Made by a program: the position numbers and the translations under genes. DNA of 64,000 bases, taken from positions 1,550,001 through 1,614,000 of the forward strand of contig CAWJKP010000001.1 of NCBI GenBank assembly GCA_963843465.1, written 5' to 3'. Source of the DNA: CAWJKP01 sp963843465 (GTDB lineage: Bacteria; Planctomycetota; Planctomycetia; Pirellulales; Thermoguttaceae). Position 1 is the first letter of the stretch; each line of letters starts with the position of its first letter. Shown one piece after another: positions 1 through 9,439 of the stretch. The notes beneath the pieces were generated by a model. That model did not search any database. It was not told where the DNA came from and saw nothing but the letters and a program-made list of their open reading frames with translations.

Positions 1-2
1 AC

Positions 3-782
3 ATCTACGTCCGCGCCGGCCTCGTCGAGTATCTCCTGGAGCACCCCGAGCGAGCCGTGGCATTCTTCGAGAAGGCCCAGCCGCTTGCGCCCCAGCGAAC
101 GTTCGTCGAGGTAAACGGCCACATTCCCACGGGCATGGAGCGGCTGATCGAGGCCGCCAAGTCCGGAAAATCCCTTACACCCGAGATCGTCCGCAAGGGC
201 GACGAGCAGGCGAAGCTGATCCTGATGTTGGCCGACGCTTATCGCGCCGGCGAAGATTGCAAGCGATCCCTTGAGCTATGCAGCCGCGTCATCGTTGGCG
301 CGGCCCCCAAGGTAAGCCGCGAGCAAAAGTCTTACGCTCACTTCAAGCGCGCGCGAAACTACAATAATCTCCGGGGCGAGACCCGCGATCCAGATGCGGC
401 ACTGGCCGACTATGTTGCCGCAGTCCGCGCGGCGCCCAAGGCACCTTGGGCCAGCACTGCCATGTTCCTTGGTGCGAACATTGAGTGGAACCATAAGCAC
501 AACGCGGAAGGAGCCGTCTCGATCTGGAATCGTCTGCTCCGCCAGTACCCCGAGAGCAAGGAGGCGGACGCGAGCACCTTGTTCATCAGCGTGGTCTACC
601 GATGGACGAATCGTCCCGATGAGGCAAGGAAGGTGCTCACAGAGTTTTTGGCAAGACACGCCGATTCGCCGCTGGCGGAGGGGGCGAGAAAACAGTTGGC
701 GAAACTCGATTCGGCGCCGCAGGGCGAGGGCAATAAAGCGCCTCGCCAACGCGGCGACGCAAAGACCGGGCCGCACCACTAG
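3..782 (+). CDS. TPR-repeat protein, 5' end outside window
   Basis: The frame is open from the first bases of the window to a TAG at 780-782, so the start lies upstream. The visible ~259 residues are alpha-helical and TPR-like: 'EHPERAVAFFEKAQPLAP' near the start, 'DPDAALADYVAAVRAAP' in the middle and 'RPDEARKVLTEFLARHADS' near the end are helix pairs with the usual small/aromatic spacing. TPR domains mediate protein-protein contacts, and the partner is unknown. The C-terminal ~25 residues are charged and low complexity. The next gene begins 22 nt downstream on the same strand, followed closely by two more, suggesting one operon of envelope-associated proteins. No catalytic motif is visible. 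Confidence 0.75.
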   Translation: MYVRAGLVEYLLEHPERAVAFFEKAQPLAPQRTFVEVNGHIPTGMERLIEAAKSGKSLTPEIVRKGDEQAKLILMLADAYRAGEDCKRSLELCSRVIVGAAPKVSREQKSYAHFKRARNYNNLRGETRDPDAALADYVAAVRAAPKAPWASTAMFLGANIEWNHKHNAEGAVSIWNRLLRQYPESKEADASTLFISVVYRWTNRPDEARKVLTEFLARHADSPLAEGARKQLAKLDSAPQGEGNKAPRQRGDAKTGPHH

Positions 783-804
783 AACCAATGAAAGGGCTAA
801 GATC

Positions 805-2920
805 ATGCCGCACTTCGAGCGAAGAAACAGCACGGCCTTTCTTGCAGTCGCCTTTTCTCTCACGGTCATGCTCGGCGCCGCAGCGCGCTGCCTCGGGGAC
901 GATGGCGACATTACCGCGAGTCTGCGGGTGAGCCAGGACGTTGGCCTCGCCTTTCCGGCATCGATGGGCACCGGCCCAAACTACTCCCCGGAGGGCGGAA
1001 TCTTCGACGTAACCGTCAAGCTCGCGGCGCCTTTCGGCTGGTTTATTGACGCGCCTAAAACGACTTACACTGGCGATGCGACGCTCTGGAACTGCACCGA
1101 CGGCAGCACCGGGTTGGTCGCCAGCCAAACGTGGGAGGGCGTGGGCGCACCGAGCGTCGACGACTGGTCGGACGTGTTCTTTGCGGGCAACCTTACCCAA
1201 AACGCCCCCGGCAACGGCCCTGGCAGCGGAGCGCCGCCAGCCTTTCAGGCGTCGGTGGCGGACATCAGCATCTATGTTGATGCGCTGAACGCCCACCAAG
1301 ACCAATACTGGACGCCGCAGGTCAGCAACGCGGAACATCAGGCCGAGACCTCCGAGGGAGGCGGATTCTATCTCCCCGCGGGGATAATCCTAACACTATC
1401 TGGCGGCGCGTTTCCCGCGGGGCTTCCTTCAAACTGCAACTACGAGATAATGATACTCAGGTTGGAAACCCCGCAATGGGTCGGCGCCGCCAGCGCCGAC
1501 GGCAACGTCGGCAGCGCGAGTTTCACGGTTCCGACAGGCGTTGCCCTTTATGACTGTGGCACCGGTTCCTTGGTTTGTGGCGGGCACATCAGCCAACCGA
1601 TTCGCGTACCGCCGGGCGGATTTCCCAACAAACAATTTGCCGTCGTCACGGACCAGAATTTTGTACTCGCAGGCTGCATGACGGCCACTTTCGTCTGGGA
1701 CTCCCCGCTTGCTGGCGGGCCGACGACATGCCAGGACTACGCGCGGGTGGCGCCACTGCCTGTTGCCACCTTCCAGGAGGACCCGGCCCAGACATACGGC
1801 TTCGATAACTATACCTCCCCGCAAACCCCGTGGAAGTCGGTGCAGAACGCCCAGAGCGACACGGCGAATGTCTCGGTCAATCCGAGTTCGTCGGCGACGA
1901 TCGTATGCCTCACGAGCGACGGCACCGCCACAATGACCATTTCGCCGGGGAATCTCAACGGATCACCGGAACAAGTGACGGTCACGGGGGCGGCTGTGGG
2001 AACGGCCAATGCCATTGCGCAGTGCGCCGACCACAACCGGTACAAACATTGGCCAAATGGGGGTTGCGGTGTACGCGCAGGTTACAAAGCGCCTCGGCAT
2101 ACGGCAGATTAACCTGCAACGCGACGACGTGCAGGTTATTCAGCCCGGCTGCGGTCTGCCGAGTCAGATCTGCATAGGTTTTGGGCCCAACCACATTCTC
2201 GAGTCCGTGGCTGCTGGGGACGATCAAACCCATATTGCCTACATCAATGACGGCCTCAATGGAAAGACCGAGTCAGTCCTCGGCGGAGACAACGTCTATG
2301 TTATCCCGTTCGGATGCGGGACGCCCTCACAGACGTGCATTACCCCCGGCGCCAATGGGCTCCTTGACACAGTGCCCGTCGGAACGGACGTGGTGAGTGG
2401 ACAAAACATCATTACCGGGACCTGTGGCATCTGCTGCACCACCGCGGCGAGCACGAACCTTAACAGCACCCCGATTGACACTAACGCGGTAAGTAATTAC
2501 CTGAACAACACGGCCTACAACCAAGCGGTGGTAAGCTGGATCGTAACCCCGCTCCCCTCTATGGCCGTCCGCTACGATCTTAACCTCAACGGAAAGCTGG
2601 ACGATGATGGTCCGTTGTTTCCAACCGCCGAGGAGCAGGTCATCATTGGCAATTGTGACGACGCTAGCCAGGACAATGTAATTTTCGTAGTGAACGGGAA
2701 CACGCTCGGCCACTGCGGGGTCTCAGCCGTCAGTCAGCGCTTCGCCTTCGTATTTCCGGACGTGACGCCGGGCCCCCCTCAGACCTGCTCCCACGAGATG
2801 GGGCATGCCGCCTTCGGCTACGACGATTTGTACTCAGACACAGTAAATCTAATGTACCACGAGTATGGAGCGGATCATTGGCGTTTGAGGAAATTCCAGT
2901 GGGACGGGGTCCCACGCTAA
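805..2920 (+). CDS. Secreted metzincin-like metallopeptidase, split by a frameshift
   Basis: An ATG at 805 opens a protein with a signal peptide (core 'AFLAVAFSLTVMLGAAARC'), a large Ser/Thr/Gly-rich extracellular region and, near residues 375-405, an Ig-like strand pattern ('TATMTISPGNLNGSPEQV'). This frame is abandoned near 2010-2036. The next frame continues naturally ('TTTGTNIGQMGVAVYAQVT') to 2920. The C-terminal part carries 'HEMGHAAFGYDD' (HExxH, with Asp in the third metzincin ligand position) followed about 11 residues later by 'NLMYHEYG', which resembles a Met-turn. Together these suggest a zinc endopeptidase acting outside the cytoplasm. The usual Gly after HExxHxx is shifted by one residue, so the exact family is uncertain. 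Joined length is about 704 aa. The shift is probably a sequencing indel, but a real split cannot be excluded. Confidence 0.7.
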
Positions 2921-2932
2921 GGAGGACAATCT

Positions 2933-3907
2933 GTGAACGCGACTTCGATTCGATCGTCGGGAAGCGGGCCATACGATGTTTGCAACGCCATCGTTCGACG
3001 AGCCATGGTGGCCTTTGCTCTCGGACTAGCGGTTGCATTGGCGGCAATCGCCAGTGAGGGTGCCCCCACCACGGAACAGAGGGTTGCGGACCTGGTCGAC
3101 AACGTGCGGAACAACCGCATCGTCGACACGATGGTGATCAACGAGGCTCCTCCTGAGGAACTCCTTCCGTTGCTCAAGAAGTATTTGAAAGCGCGCGACT
3201 TTCGAACACGGTTTTCGGCGCTGGCATGGGTTGGGAGCGTTCTTCACCGCGCGCACGATGCCCCCACCCGGGAGTCCGCGATTTCGCTGCTGCTGAACGT
3301 GGCGGAAACGGATCACGAGGGAGGCATTGACGATCGGGCGGCGGAATTGTTGGGAACACTCCCCGCGAAAGCTTTCGACGCGGAGGCGAGGAGGCGGGTC
3401 GGAGAATTGCTCTCGCGCGAGCAGCCACGGCGAAACCTTATCCTTCTTGCGGGCGTGATCGGCAATTCCGCTTTTGAAACGCGACTGCGTACGCTCGCCT
3501 CCCGTTACAAGGAGGGTGGCCCACCAATGTACGGGAGCAGCGATTGGCCTGCCCAACTGGCTCTGGCACGTATGGGCGATGCTCCGTCGATAGAACGCGT
3601 TGTAAAGGGGATCGAGGGCGTCAACGATCTGTCGGTCCTGACCCGCTGGCTCCCCAACCTGGGCTATACCCGCCAACCGGAGGCCGTTGATCTGCTCAAG
3701 AAGTACCTTTTCAGCGATGCGCTGTTGCGGCCGACAACGCCGCGCGGTCCCGGGCAGCCCATCGCCGGGTACGCTTTATACGAGCTGGCGAAGATGCTGT
3801 ACGACTTTCCGGTCAAGGTTAAGGAATCGAAGGGGTACAGCAAGCGCGAGATTGCCGAGGCCCGCGCCTGGATGAACGCAAACCCCAAACCGACGATCCT
3901 GAGGTGA
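2933..3907 (+). CDS. Exported HEAT-like helical repeat protein
   Basis: The GTG at 2933 is chosen because a strong Shine-Dalgarno (AAGGAGG) lies about 8 nt upstream, directly after the stop of the preceding gene. An in-frame ATG at 3005 is the alternative. A hydrophobic stretch at residues 25-41 ('AMVAFALGLAVALAAIAS') looks like a signal peptide. The rest is helical, with HEAT-like pairs such as 'PPEELLPLLKKYLKARD' and 'QPEAVDLLKKYLFSD'. No enzymatic motif is seen. The gene lies 12 nt after the peptidase gene and 3 nt before the next, so it is probably co-transcribed. Function unknown; a structural or binding role outside the cytoplasm is an inference from the fold type. Confidence 0.7.
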   Translation: MNATSIRSSGSGPYDVCNAIVRRAMVAFALGLAVALAAIASEGAPTTEQRVADLVDNVRNNRIVDTMVINEAPPEELLPLLKKYLKARDFRTRFSALAWVGSVLHRAHDAPTRESAISLLLNVAETDHEGGIDDRAAELLGTLPAKAFDAEARRRVGELLSREQPRRNLILLAGVIGNSAFETRLRTLASRYKEGGPPMYGSSDWPAQLALARMGDAPSIERVVKGIEGVNDLSVLTRWLPNLGYTRQPEAVDLLKKYLFSDALLRPTTPRGPGQPIAGYALYELAKMLYDFPVKVKESKGYSKREIAEARAWMNANPKPTILR

Positions 3908-3910
3908 ATA

Positions 3911-5206
3911 ATGAGCCGCAGCAAGCTCCTGCGATATATCGCGATCGCGGCCACGGCGAGTGCGGGCTTGGTCGCGGTGGTTTGGGTGTTGGCGGCGCCC
4001 CACCGGGTCGGTTTCTCTGCGGGGAACAGCGGTCCCGCGGCGAAGGAGGCGGTCGTCCCCGCCCCCGGTGAACCAGGGGCGCCGGTCCGCCCTCCGGAAT
4101 CAGCCTCGCCGCTTGCGCCTGCGGAACTGGAGCGTTTACTTCTTCCGCTCCGCACCAAGTCCCTAGCGATCAGCGAGGCTTACCGGCAGTCCGTGGAGGG
4201 TTCTCCTGAAGCGCGCGACGCCGCTAAGACTGACGCCATCCTGCAAGAGACGGCCGCAATCCGCGCCGCGATCGCGTCCCGTTTGGAGCAAGATCGCCTA
4301 CAGCTTCCCCATCCGGCCACGCTGGAGGAGTCGCTGGATTTTGTGGCTGGAAGCCATGCGGCGGCGCGTCTTCTTCTCCTCGAAGCGCAGGCAGACAGCG
4401 GGAAGAAGTCTTCCCTGCAGGCGTCTCTCAACGTCATCCGCATGGCGCGTTGCTTCCACAGGTGCGGGCTAGCCACGGGAGTCCATTGGTCCTATGTCTA
4501 CGAACAGGCGGCCCTCAGAGGGTTGTTCAAGTCTGCCGCCCGGCACAAATGGTCGCCGGACCAACTAGATCTGGCGGTCCGAAGCCTGAAGGCCCTTGGC
4601 CCGAACGAGGACTCCCTGCTGCCCTGTGTCGAGGAGGCGGCGGGCATCCTATCTCGGTCGTTTGAAAAAATGGACGGCGCGGCGCTCCGCAAGGAACTGC
4701 TGAACTCTGGAATCGATCGCCGGGATCTCGACGCAATGCATGTCGAGCACACACGCGGCGCGCTTGCCGAAGCCGTTACGCGGGTCGCCGCGTGGCTAAG
4801 CGCCATTGACCGGCCCGACGGTCCGCTCTTGGCCGAGCCGACATCGCCAGACCCGATCGTTCGCGGGTGGCTTCCTCGTTTTGGCCGCCTGGCCATTGAC
4901 AAGCGCGTGACGCTCGCGCGGTTTCAACTGACTGTCATCGCTCTGCGCATCGAGGCGACTCGGCAACGCTCGGGCGGACTTCCTGACATGACCGAGGATC
5001 GCAAGTCCGACCCTCTCTGGCTGGATCCTTTCTCGGGCGGCCGGATGCGGTACGTCACGGGGCCCGAGGGCTATAGACTTTACAGCGTAGGGCCCGACCG
5101 AAAGGATCAAGAGGGGAAAATCGAGTATCGACCCAAGCAAGACACGTGGGACAAGCCGAGCGCCGGCGATATCATCGTTTCCGAGAAGGGGAGCGTGGAG
5201 AATTAG
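3911..5206 (+). CDS. Membrane-anchored protein of unknown function
   Basis: A 431-aa protein whose N-terminus has a positively charged end followed by one hydrophobic segment ('YIAIAATASAGLVAVVWVLAA', residues 9-29), then a Pro/Ala-rich linker (about 45-70) and a mostly helical domain. The C-terminal ~60 residues contain 'DPFSGGRMRYVTGPEGYRLY' followed by 'VGPDRKDQ', a pattern seen at the ends of planctomycete proteins of unknown function. The ATG at 3911 follows the previous stop by 3 nt and is likely translationally coupled. I do not recognise a family with a known role. The topology suggests an inner-membrane anchor with a periplasmic domain. Confidence 0.65.
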   Translation: MSRSKLLRYIAIAATASAGLVAVVWVLAAPHRVGFSAGNSGPAAKEAVVPAPGEPGAPVRPPESASPLAPAELERLLLPLRTKSLAISEAYRQSVEGSPEARDAAKTDAILQETAAIRAAIASRLEQDRLQLPHPATLEESLDFVAGSHAAARLLLLEAQADSGKKSSLQASLNVIRMARCFHRCGLATGVHWSYVYEQAALRGLFKSAARHKWSPDQLDLAVRSLKALGPNEDSLLPCVEEAAGILSRSFEKMDGAALRKELLNSGIDRRDLDAMHVEHTRGALAEAVTRVAAWLSAIDRPDGPLLAEPTSPDPIVRGWLPRFGRLAIDKRVTLARFQLTVIALRIEATRQRSGGLPDMTEDRKSDPLWLDPFSGGRMRYVTGPEGYRLYSVGPDRKDQEGKIEYRPKQDTWDKPSAGDIIVSEKGSVEN

Positions 5207-5446
5207 TGGGATATTCCTGATGTCTCAAAACGCACGAGGTTTGCTTTTTTCGTGTTTGGACTCGCTCCAGGCAGGCGGGCCCTTCCGCATGTGCGTGTCT
5301 TGTTTGTGAAATACGAAGGGGAAGAGCTAAGGTATTCAACTGCTGCCCGGAGCAGGTAATCGCGAAGAAAGCGAACTGATCGACGTGCGTTTGCAGGGGC
5401 GTAGGGCGAGGGAATGCTTCCCGCGCCTAGGGCAAAGGATTGGTCC

Positions 5447-7627
5447 GTGATCGCAAAGTCGCTTATAATGGTCGCGCTCGTCGCGGCGTCCGGCGCGGAA
5501 CCGGAAGGAGAACAAGACTCCAAGGAGGTGGCTGCAAGCCCCTCTCCGTTTGCGGCACGTGGAACATGGAACGGCATCCCTATCATGAGGACGCTCATTC
5601 AGCGTTTTGAAAGCGAACGACGGACGCATTTCATTGACTTCAGTCCCGCTGATAGCGACCAGATTCCCGGACTCCTTTCCCAGCACGCTTGCGACGTGGG
5701 CATGACCCTCGATTTCCGCCTGCGGGAGAAGTCCAGGAATACGGCCGGCGGCTACGAGAGCTTCAAGATTGGCCGCTTCGTCGTCTGCGTGGTGGTCAAC
5801 TGCAAGAACCCCGCGCGAAACATCGCGCTGCAAGATCTCCAAGGCGTCTTTTTGGGGAGAATCGCGCTTTGGCAAAACGTGAGCGGCTCCGGCGCCTTCG
5901 GCCGGGTCGAAACGTATCGCCCTGCGCCGTGTACCACGCAGGCAATGATGTTCCAGAAGAGGCTGATGCTCGGAAACGGGTGTGTTGGCGGCGACAAACA
6001 GACGGACGCAGGTGTCGTCGCGGTGGTCATCAAACGATCGGACGCCATCGGATTCGTCTTCTATCCTTGCGATGAACACCTAGACAAACGCGTCCGCGTT
6101 TTGGGCATTGTTTCCAGCAAGGGCGAGCCGCCGGTGCATCCATCGCCCTCGACCGTCGCGGACGGCAGTTATCCATTTGTCGATTCGCTCACGCTTTACC
6201 TACACCCCGACGCGCCTTCGGAAGCCAGAGAGTTGTGCGGGTTCGCCACAGGGCCGAAGGCGGTCAAGATTATCAAAGAGTTTGGGTTGTGGCCGGAGTA
6301 TGAACTAAACGCCGTGCGAGGAAGAGAGCGGTTGGCCGACGTGAAAGCCGGTAGCGGCACGGAAATCGCCGTCTGCGACTTGGCCGCGCATGGGAGTGCG
6401 CTGAAAGACTTGTCCCTGGAGTTCGTCAAGTCGAAGGCGACAGTGCAACTGAAGTTCCAGAAGGGCCAGATGCAGGAGGAGGCCATCGAGAACCTTGCCA
6501 AGGGCGTGACGGAGTTGTTGCTGGCGGACGGGGAAAGCGGTCAGCCGTCAGCGATCAGCGGTCAGACGGCCGGAAATCCAAAATCCAAGAGCGAAAATCC
6601 AAAATGCGTCGTCTTGGGGCGGATGGAGGCGGGGATCATCGTCCACCCGGAGAACCCGCTGCCCTCGCTGCCGATGGACGAGGTGAGGTCGATCTTCTGT
6701 GGCGAGACCAAGAAGTGGCCGGCCGTCCGGGGCGCGGCTGCCGCCATGCACGTCTTCGGATTGAAGCGAGGCGATCCGATCACGCAGTTGCTCAAGGAGA
6801 AGCTGGCGGAAAGCGGGGGAAGGAAGTCGTTGAAATATACCGCCCAGCCGGACAACGAGAAGGTGATCCTGGCGGTTGCCCGCGACCCGGCTGCCATCGG
6901 TTTCGTGGACCTGAGCCAACTGCCGCCCAAGGAGAAATCCGTCAAGCTGGTGCCGGTGTTTGCGGGGTCGGGGGTCGGGGGTCGGGGGTCGGGAGACGAA
7001 GGCGGACGGGGGACGGCGGACGGCAGAATTCATCCTTCATCCTTCGTCCTTCACCCTTCCCCCAATCCTTTGTCGCGGACGCTGACGCTTTACGTGTCGC
7101 CGAAGGGCGGCCAAGCGGCCAAGGATTTCGCCGCGTTCCTCACGCCCGAGCACTGCAAGGAAACCATTGCCCGGCACAACCTCCTGCCGCCATTGCAGAC
7201 GGTACAGCCCGAGTTGGCAAGCCGGCCGCCCTTTGGATCGCTCCCAGCCGAAGCGCCATCGGCGGACGCGGATGGGTCGGTTGCTCGGGCGGTCGGGCTG
7301 TTGGACGATCCTGACGCGCCGCAAGGTCAGGGAGCGAAGAACGCGGCCCGTGCGAGGGGCAGGAAGCTAGCTGCGAAACCCGAGCCGGTAATGCCCGAAT
7401 CGGAGCAGCCCGCAACGCCCGAGGTCGCGGCCGACCCCCAGCCTGCGCCGAAGACGGAATCCAGCCCCCAGCCGACGAGAAGGGGCGGCATGCCTGCGTT
7501 AACCGAAAATCAGGCCCTTTGGCTTGCCGGCGGCGGCGTTGTTGGCGGGATTCTCGCGGCAATCGGCGTAGGCTGGCTGGGATCGCCGCGCCGCAAGCGC
7601 GGGCCGAAGATCGACCTCCACCTGTAA
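5447..7627 (+). CDS. Two-domain PstS-like periplasmic binding protein with C-terminal membrane anchor
   Basis: The GTG at 5447 is preferred over the ATG at 5414 because AAAGGA lies 7 nt upstream and the protein then begins directly with a signal peptide ('AKSLIMVALVAASGAEP'). Two PBP-like domains follow: one about residues 30-300 ('GTWNGIPIMRTLIQRFES' and 'LQDLQGVFLGRIALWQ', as in PstS-type phosphate binders) and a second about 375-625 ('LPMDEVRSIFCGETKKWP', 'PAAIGFVDLSQLP'). A transmembrane helix near the C-terminus ('LAGGGVVGGILAAIGVGWLG') ends in a basic tail. This suggests a surface-tethered binding or sensory protein rather than a soluble transporter subunit; no ABC genes are adjacent. 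Two linkers are made of in-frame 7-bp repeats (listed separately). Ligand unknown. Confidence 0.75.
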   Translation: MIAKSLIMVALVAASGAEPEGEQDSKEVAASPSPFAARGTWNGIPIMRTLIQRFESERRTHFIDFSPADSDQIPGLLSQHACDVGMTLDFRLREKSRNTAGGYESFKIGRFVVCVVVNCKNPARNIALQDLQGVFLGRIALWQNVSGSGAFGRVETYRPAPCTTQAMMFQKRLMLGNGCVGGDKQTDAGVVAVVIKRSDAIGFVFYPCDEHLDKRVRVLGIVSSKGEPPVHPSPSTVADGSYPFVDSLTLYLHPDAPSEARELCGFATGPKAVKIIKEFGLWPEYELNAVRGRERLADVKAGSGTEIAVCDLAAHGSALKDLSLEFVKSKATVQLKFQKGQMQEEAIENLAKGVTELLLADGESGQPSAISGQTAGNPKSKSENPKCVVLGRMEAGIIVHPENPLPSLPMDEVRSIFCGETKKWPAVRGAAAAMHVFGLKRGDPITQLLKEKLAESGGRKSLKYTAQPDNEKVILAVARDPAAIGFVDLSQLPPKEKSVKLVPVFAGSGVGGRGSGDEGGRGTADGRIHPSSFVLHPSPNPLSRTLTLYVSPKGGQAAKDFAAFLTPEHCKETIARHNLLPPLQTVQPELASRPPFGSLPAEAPSADADGSVARAVGLLDDPDAPQGQGAKNAARARGRKLAAKPEPVMPESEQPATPEVAADPQPAPKTESSPQPTRRGGMPALTENQALWLAGGGVVGGILAAIGVGWLGSPRRKRGPKIDLHL
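6536..6608 (+). repeat. In-frame heptamer repeats inside the binding-protein gene (first linker)
   Basis: Four tandem 7-bp units of AGCGGTC type (6536-6563) are followed by five units of AAATCCA type (6574-6608). They encode a Ser/Gly/Lys-rich linker between the two PBP-like domains. Both unit types are degenerate (for example AGCCGTC, AGCGATC). The overall length keeps the reading frame although each unit is not a multiple of three. Confidence 0.85.
6964..7058 (+). repeat. In-frame heptamer repeats inside the binding-protein gene (second linker)
   Basis: Four GGGGTCG units (6964-6991, GTC every 7 nt), three GACGGGG/GACGGCG units (GAC at 7005, 7012, 7019) and four CATCCTT-type units (7031-7058) lie in tandem within the second PBP-like domain, encoding a Gly/Arg- then Ser/His-rich loop. 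The same GGGGTCG/GGGGACG family recurs at 23937-23987 in the GspK-like leader. Confidence 0.85.
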
Positions 7628-7683
7628 TTGTGGTGCAGGCGTCCCGCCTGCCCGGAAATGCAGGCGGGACGCCTGCACCACAA
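7628..7683. repeat. Perfect 24-bp inverted repeat (hairpin) between two genes
   Basis: Arms 7628-7651 and 7660-7683 are exactly complementary and enclose an 8-nt loop. The core reads GGTGCAGGCGTCCCGCCTGC. It starts immediately after the stop of the binding-protein gene. The lack of a trailing T-run argues against a classical terminator; it looks like a REP/MITE-type palindrome, though it could also slow transcription or protect mRNA ends. Confidence 0.9.
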
Positions 7684-7717
7684 GTGGCGAGCGTCCAAAT
7701 CGCAAGAAGATACGTCG

Positions 7718-8110
7718 GTGAGCGAAGCCTTTAATCCCTACCATGCCTGGCTGGGCATTCCGCCCGAGGAACAGCCGCCGAACCATTATCGGCTGTTGGG
7801 GGCCGCCTTGTTCGAGGTCCAAGCGGATGTCATCGACACGGCCGCCGACCGGCAGATGGCCCATCTGCGGACCTTCCAGTGCGGCAAGCACTCGGACCTT
7901 TCGCAGCGGTTGCTCAACGAGGTGTCGGCAGCGAGGCTCTGCCTGTTGAACTCCGCGACGAAGGCCGACTACGACCAGCGGCTGCGCAACCGTATGCAGC
8001 CGCGCTGGGCGCAACCCGTTGTCGCCCAGGATGCCGCGGCGGCCGATTCCCAGCAATGGGCGGACATCCTCGCCTGCGCGCCCCGACTGCCCGAACTCAT
8101 CGTGCCGTGA
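7718..8110 (+). CDS. Planctomycete J-like domain protein
   Basis: The GTG at 7718 places the conserved start 'NPYHAWLGIPPEEQPPNHY' at the N-terminus, and an AAGAAGA ribosome site lies about 10 nt upstream. Residues about 5-90 form the DnaJ-like module found in planctomycete proteins ('RLLGAALFEVQADVI', then 'ATKADYDQRL'). The canonical HPD tripeptide of true J-domains is absent, so it probably does not stimulate DnaK and more likely serves as a docking module. The 130-aa protein ends in a GTGA overlap with the following gene, which suggests translational coupling and a shared complex. Confidence 0.7.
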   Translation: MSEAFNPYHAWLGIPPEEQPPNHYRLLGAALFEVQADVIDTAADRQMAHLRTFQCGKHSDLSQRLLNEVSAARLCLLNSATKADYDQRLRNRMQPRWAQPVVAQDAAAADSQQWADILACAPRLPELIVP

Positions 8111-9433
8111 GGAAGCGGCAGATGAGTCTCGGGCCGCTGATCGCCGTCGCCATCGCGGGGGCGTTGGTGCTCGCGGCACTCCTGGCCCGCAGCGCCATTC
8201 ATCGGGCGGACCAGCCGACTGCTACGACAGAAGCCCTCGTGCCGATTGTGCGAAGCCCGCCCGAGGAGCCTGCCGCCGCCAAGACGGAACCTGATACGCC
8301 AACTGCACCGATTACCGCGAAGCGGCCGCAAGAGTCCACCATCGCCGAGGCCGAGGCCCCGGCACCCGTGACGAGGCCAACCTTCGAGAAGCCCACCGAG
8401 GCCGTCGAGAAGCCGCTGGTGCCCTCGTTCGACCTCTCAGGTGATAGATCGTCAAGCCAGCCATCGGGGCCGCCAGCAGCGCCGCCGGTTGCGAAGAAAC
8501 GGCTTCCAGTGCCCGACGATGCCAAGCAGCAGGAGATCGCCGCACAGCTTGCCGGCGTCTATGCGCCCGGCCACGCCAAGCCGGCGCAGCGGGTGAAGTT
8601 GGCCTATCAACTGCTTCAAGCGGCCAAGGCGTCGAAGCAGCCCGACGAGCGGTACGTGTTGCTCCGTCAGGGGCGCGACCTTGCCGGCCAGGCAGGCGAC
8701 GTGGCCCTGGTGCTTGAGGCCATCGAGATGACCGGCGATTTCGACATTGACGTGTTGCAGGAGAAGGGCGACGCCCTGCTGGCGTTTGCCGACAAAGGCA
8801 ACAACCCCGAGCAGATCAAGGCGCTTTACGACGGTTCGCAACGAGTCATTGGCCAAGCGTTATCGGAAAGTCGCTACGAATTGGCCGCCGATCTGGCCAA
8901 CGGCGTCTCGCGCCTGCCAACGGTCAAAGGAGTTGCGCAAGAAGACGCTCCAGCAGCGGGATTGGGTGCGGGATTATTGTCGGCGACAAACGCAGCGTCG
9001 ACAGGCCGAGGCGAAACTGAAAGCCAACCCTGACGATGTTGATGCGCATCTTGTGGTCGGGCGTTGCTACTGCCTTGACGACGACTGGAAAAAGGGCCTG
9101 CCGCACCTGGCCAAGGGCAGCGATGCCCCGTTGCGGCAACTGGCGGAACAAGACCTTGCATCACCGAAAGAAACCATCGCCCAGATCGGCTTGGCCGACG
9201 CTTGGTGGACATTGGGCGAAGCACGCCAAGGCGAAGAAGCCGATGCCCTGCTGCTCCGCGCCGGCTACTGGTACGATCGTGCCCGCGGCCAACTGACCTC
9301 GGGCTTCAATCGTCTGAAAGTCGAGAAGCGTCTGGAAGAACTCGTCGAAATCCGCCAGCGCCGCGCCGCCCACCCACTCCCGGGCGAGAACTCGCCGCCA
9401 GCGCAGCAAGACCTGTGGCACGGTCTGTTCTGA
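8107..9433 (+). CDS. Membrane-anchored helical scaffold protein, split by a frameshift
   Basis: The start is either GTG 8107, overlapping the previous stop as GTGA, or ATG 8122. A transmembrane helix comes first ('LIAVAIAGALVLAALLA'), then a Pro/Ala/Glu-rich linker, then a helical region starting about 'DDAKQQEIAAQLAGVYAPG'. The frame shifts near 8920-8940. The next frame continues with 'QRQAEAKLKANPDDVDAHL', 'DWKKGLPHLAKGSDAPLR' and 'IGLADAWWTLGE' to 9433. The same architecture and near-identical motifs occur in the gene at 50901-52544, so the two are paralogues. Motifs such as 'LADAWW' recur in planctomycete secreted proteins of unknown role. Joined product is about 437-442 aa. Confidence 0.65.
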
Positions 9434-9439
9434 GTCGTC

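Noticed and set aside
7628..7683. Hairpin as a rho-independent terminator of the binding-protein gene
   Set aside because: No U-run follows, and its design matches dispersed palindromes found elsewhere; a termination role is possible but not supported.
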